From positions 1 to 60,708 of the forward strand of contig CADBZO010000006.1 of assembly GCA_902799185.1 (NCBI GenBank): a stretch of DNA of 60,708 nt, written 5' to 3'. Numbering within the stretch: the stretch's first letter is position 1; every line of letters starts with the position of its first letter. The position numbers were made by a program, and so were the translations under genes. The DNA comes from an uncultured Bacteroidales bacterium (GTDB lineage: Bacteria; Bacteroidota; Bacteroidia; Bacteroidales; Paludibacteraceae). The notes beneath the pieces are model-generated. The model had not been told where the DNA came from. It did no database searches and worked only from the letters and a program-made list of their open reading frames with translations. This document shows, in pieces, positions 59,285-60,708 of the stretch.

Positions 59285-60205
59285 TTATTTGATTTCCACA
59301 CCAAGGGCGTTGTAACGGATGCCGTTCTTGAGGATAACGATCTGGCCGTTCTCGATGACCTTATGCGTTTTCGCGGAAACAGAGGCATTGTTAATTCCCT
59401 GTCCCGGATTATCGCCCGGTTGCTCTCCCGGTTGGTCTCCGGGCTGGTCTCCCGGCTTGGTGTTGCCGGCACCTACCGTATAATCCACGTCAATACGTGC
59501 CGCATTGCCGGTATAGGCGATGAGGAAGAAAATCACCGGTTTGGAACCGTCGGTATAGGTCTCCTTGGTGGTAAAACGTGCCAGCATACCCTGCATCGGG
59601 AGCGTGGTATAGACATCGTTGATACTTACTTGCGGCACTACGCCTGCTATCTCGCTTGACCAGCTGATCTCAAAGGTCAGCGTGGCATCGGCGTTGCGGG
59701 TGATGGACCAGTTGAACGTCACATCCGATCCGGCTACCGGTTTTACCTCGCGGCCGTAGAATGTAGCGGGCGTGAGGTCGCCCGGCTGGGGTTCGTCACC
59801 CGGTTCGTCACCCGGCTCGTCCTGGGAAATCTCGCCCGTACCATCGGCATAGAAAACTTTGCAATCGTAGGTCACACCTCCGGCCTCTACCGACACTTTG
59901 GTCTCCTTCGCTGTGAACGCCGAGAGATACATCACCATCCCGGCACCCTCGATCACATACTTACCGGTTGGCAAGTCACAGGAAGAGATGCCTGCCGGGA
60001 AATTGGTATAGATACCCGCCTCCGCGGCAAAACCCGGCTTCTGGATGTTAATCACGTTCTGCCCAAACGCAGCCTCCACTTTGTACTTGTTGGCATACGC
60101 TCCTTCGCCGGCACCGTCTGCCAACCATGCAATCGCACTCCAGTCCGTAGCGAAAGACATCAGACCGAGAGAAAGAATGGTCAAAAGAGAGAAAATTTTC
60201 TTCAT
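59285..60205 (-). CDS. Secreted two-module protein with PGD repeats and sorting motif
   Basis: 306 residues. Signal MKKIFSLLTILSLGLMSFA. Module 1 (about 20-125) has DWSAIAWLADGAG and NVINIQKPGFAAEAGIY, as in the neighbouring large proteins. An acidic linker with repeated DEPG joins module 2 (about 148-250: ATFYGREVKPV, FNWSITRNADATLTFEISW, ARIDVDYTVG). A second linker of PGDQ/PGEQ repeats leads to ENGQIVILKNGIRYNALG. In effect it is a minimal version of the giant protein and useful for defining both modules. Function unknown. First gene after the promoter at 60241. Confidence 0.82.
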   Translation of the reverse strand: MKKIFSLLTILSLGLMSFATDWSAIAWLADGAGEGAYANKYKVEAAFGQNVINIQKPGFAAEAGIYTNFPAGISSCDLPTGKYVIEGAGMVMYLSAFTAKETKVSVEAGGVTYDCKVFYADGTGEISQDEPGDEPGDEPQPGDLTPATFYGREVKPVAGSDVTFNWSITRNADATLTFEISWSSEIAGVVPQVSINDVYTTLPMQGMLARFTTKETYTDGSKPVIFFLIAYTGNAARIDVDYTVGAGNTKPGDQPGDQPGEQPGDNPGQGINNASVSAKTHKVIENGQIVILKNGIRYNALGVEIK

Positions 60206-60240
60206 GGTATTTTGGATTTTTGGTTCGTTCGAAAACGGTA

Positions 60241-60272
60241 CAAAGTTACTTCATTTTTCGCACATACGCAAG
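60241..60272 (-). promoter_or_regulatory. Promoter for the secreted two-gene-plus-peptide operon
   Basis: The minus strand reads CTTG (60269-60272), 20 nt, TAACTTTG (60241-60248), 36 nt upstream of the start at 60205. It is near-identical to the glucan operon promoter, suggesting shared control. Confidence 0.75.
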
Positions 60273-60420
60273 GAGCGTGGAGGCACATATGCGCAAAAAG
60301 TACCGAAGAGTATGTGTAAAAATACTGAGAATATGATGTTTGTACATTATGTCGAGCATAAAAAAGTACGGTTTTAGTATCTCTTTTTTGGGGAAGAAAT
60401 GTAACTTTTTCGTGTTAGAA

Positions 60421-60452
60421 TTTGGCTAATTCAAAAAAAAGCAGTACCTTTG
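60421..60452 (+). promoter_or_regulatory. Promoter for the truncated plus-strand gene
   Basis: TTTG (60421-60424), 20 nt, TACCTTTG (60445-60452). Transcription should begin near 60456-60458, at the first base of a hairpin. The stretch 60273-60420 between the divergent promoters shows nothing I can assign. Confidence 0.8.
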
Positions 60453-60457
60453 TCGTC

Positions 60458-60623
60458 GGAAGCGGCGATCAATGACTTCGATACATCCGTATCTCGTATA
60501 ATTGTCGCGCTTCCTCCTCCCCCCACCGGGCGTTAGTGCGCCCGACTGGGACCCCAAAAAGAGAAGAGAGGCGCCCGCCGGGGACCCCAAAAGAGAAGAG
60601 AGAGGAAGAGAGAGACACCCATA
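60458..60623 (+). other. Structured 5' leader with two hairpins and GA-rich direct repeats
   Basis: 60458-60514: GGAAGCG/CGCTTCC closes a multi-part hairpin with CAAT/ATTG and an inner GATAC-ATCC-GTATC. 60527-60544: CGGGCG-TTAGTG-CGCCCG. Then GGGACCCCAAAA-AGAGAAGAGAG occurs twice (60548-60571 and 60579-60604), followed by more GA-rich sequence up to the ATG at 60624. I recognise no known riboswitch. Confidence 0.65.
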
Positions 60624-60708
60624 ATGAAACGAACGGCATTATTCATATGTTTGTGTATGCTCGTCTGCACGTGTTATGCGGACGAGGTGCTCTCCGGCAC
60701 GGCGATGA
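60624..60708 (+). CDS. Start of an exported protein, truncated by the window end
   Basis: Only 28 codons are visible: MKRTALFICLCMLVCTCYA followed by DEVLSGTAM. This is a signal peptide with a cleavage site after CYA, or possibly a lipoprotein-like CTC. Nothing can be said about the product. It follows a structured leader of about 165 nt. Confidence 0.65.
   Translation, partial: MKRTALFICLCMLVCTCYADEVLSGTAM

Overview
The window reads as chromosomal DNA of an uncultured gut- or rumen-type member of the order Bacteroidales (Bacteroidota). The evidence is the porP-gldKLMN type 9 secretion cluster, a SusC/SusD pair, lineage-restricted small proteins (families I recall as DUF6048, DUF7935, DUF3098, DUF2795), and promoters of the Bacteroidota form, TTTG and TAnnTTTG about 20 nt apart. 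I cannot name a genus.

Layout. (1) 66-6916, minus strand: DUF6048 and DUF7935 proteins, a MauE/DoxX-thioredoxin membrane protein with two Cys-rich small lipoproteins, serS, an overlapping rplU/rpmA pair, tRNA-Asp and tRNA-Arg, and a DUF4886 SGNH-like protein. (2) 7063-20210, minus strand: a collinear block from a DUF2795 protein through porP-gldK-gldL-gldM-gldN, ftsX, DUF3098, uppP, truB, queA and ung to polA. The only clear promoter I see is at its head. (3) 20284-24826: PduO-type adenosyltransferase and methyltransferase, divergent from an SpmA/SpmB-like gene and ybeY, then an ORF6N protein. (4) 24844-26466, plus strand: a pectate lyase whose end overlaps a convergent aldo/keto reductase. 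(5) 26248-53845, minus strand: a beta-1,3-glucan utilization locus of about 27 kb. In transcription order it encodes a secreted discoidin/FN3 protein, SusC, SusD, a candidate surface glycan-binding protein, GH16, GH128, GH16, GH16, an MFS symporter, a GH149/GH94-like phosphorylase, GH30, GH81, GH3 and the aldo/keto reductase. (6) 53967-60708: a monocistronic small gene, a 47-residue peptide gene not expected from ordinary gene calling, two large secreted proteins, and a truncated plus-strand gene behind a structured leader.

How the genes may work together: surface GH16, GH128, GH81 and GH30 enzymes would cut a beta-1,3/1,6-glucan, SusCD would import oligomers, GH3 would trim them, and the MFS carrier plus cytosolic phosphorylase would finish by phosphorolysis. 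Six secreted proteins share a C-terminal motif that looks like a short type 9 sorting signal, which matches the T9SS genes in region 2.

The most unusual signals: tandem repeats of period 7 (a few 8, 11 or 15) at gene junctions that have been absorbed into signal peptides; palindromic elements read in frame inside housekeeping genes; a PolA with no 3'-5' exonuclease domain; L21/L27 genes fused by an apparent deletion; and a 71-nt overlap where one DNA segment encodes both the GH81 C-terminal motif and the GH3 lipoprotein signal peptide.
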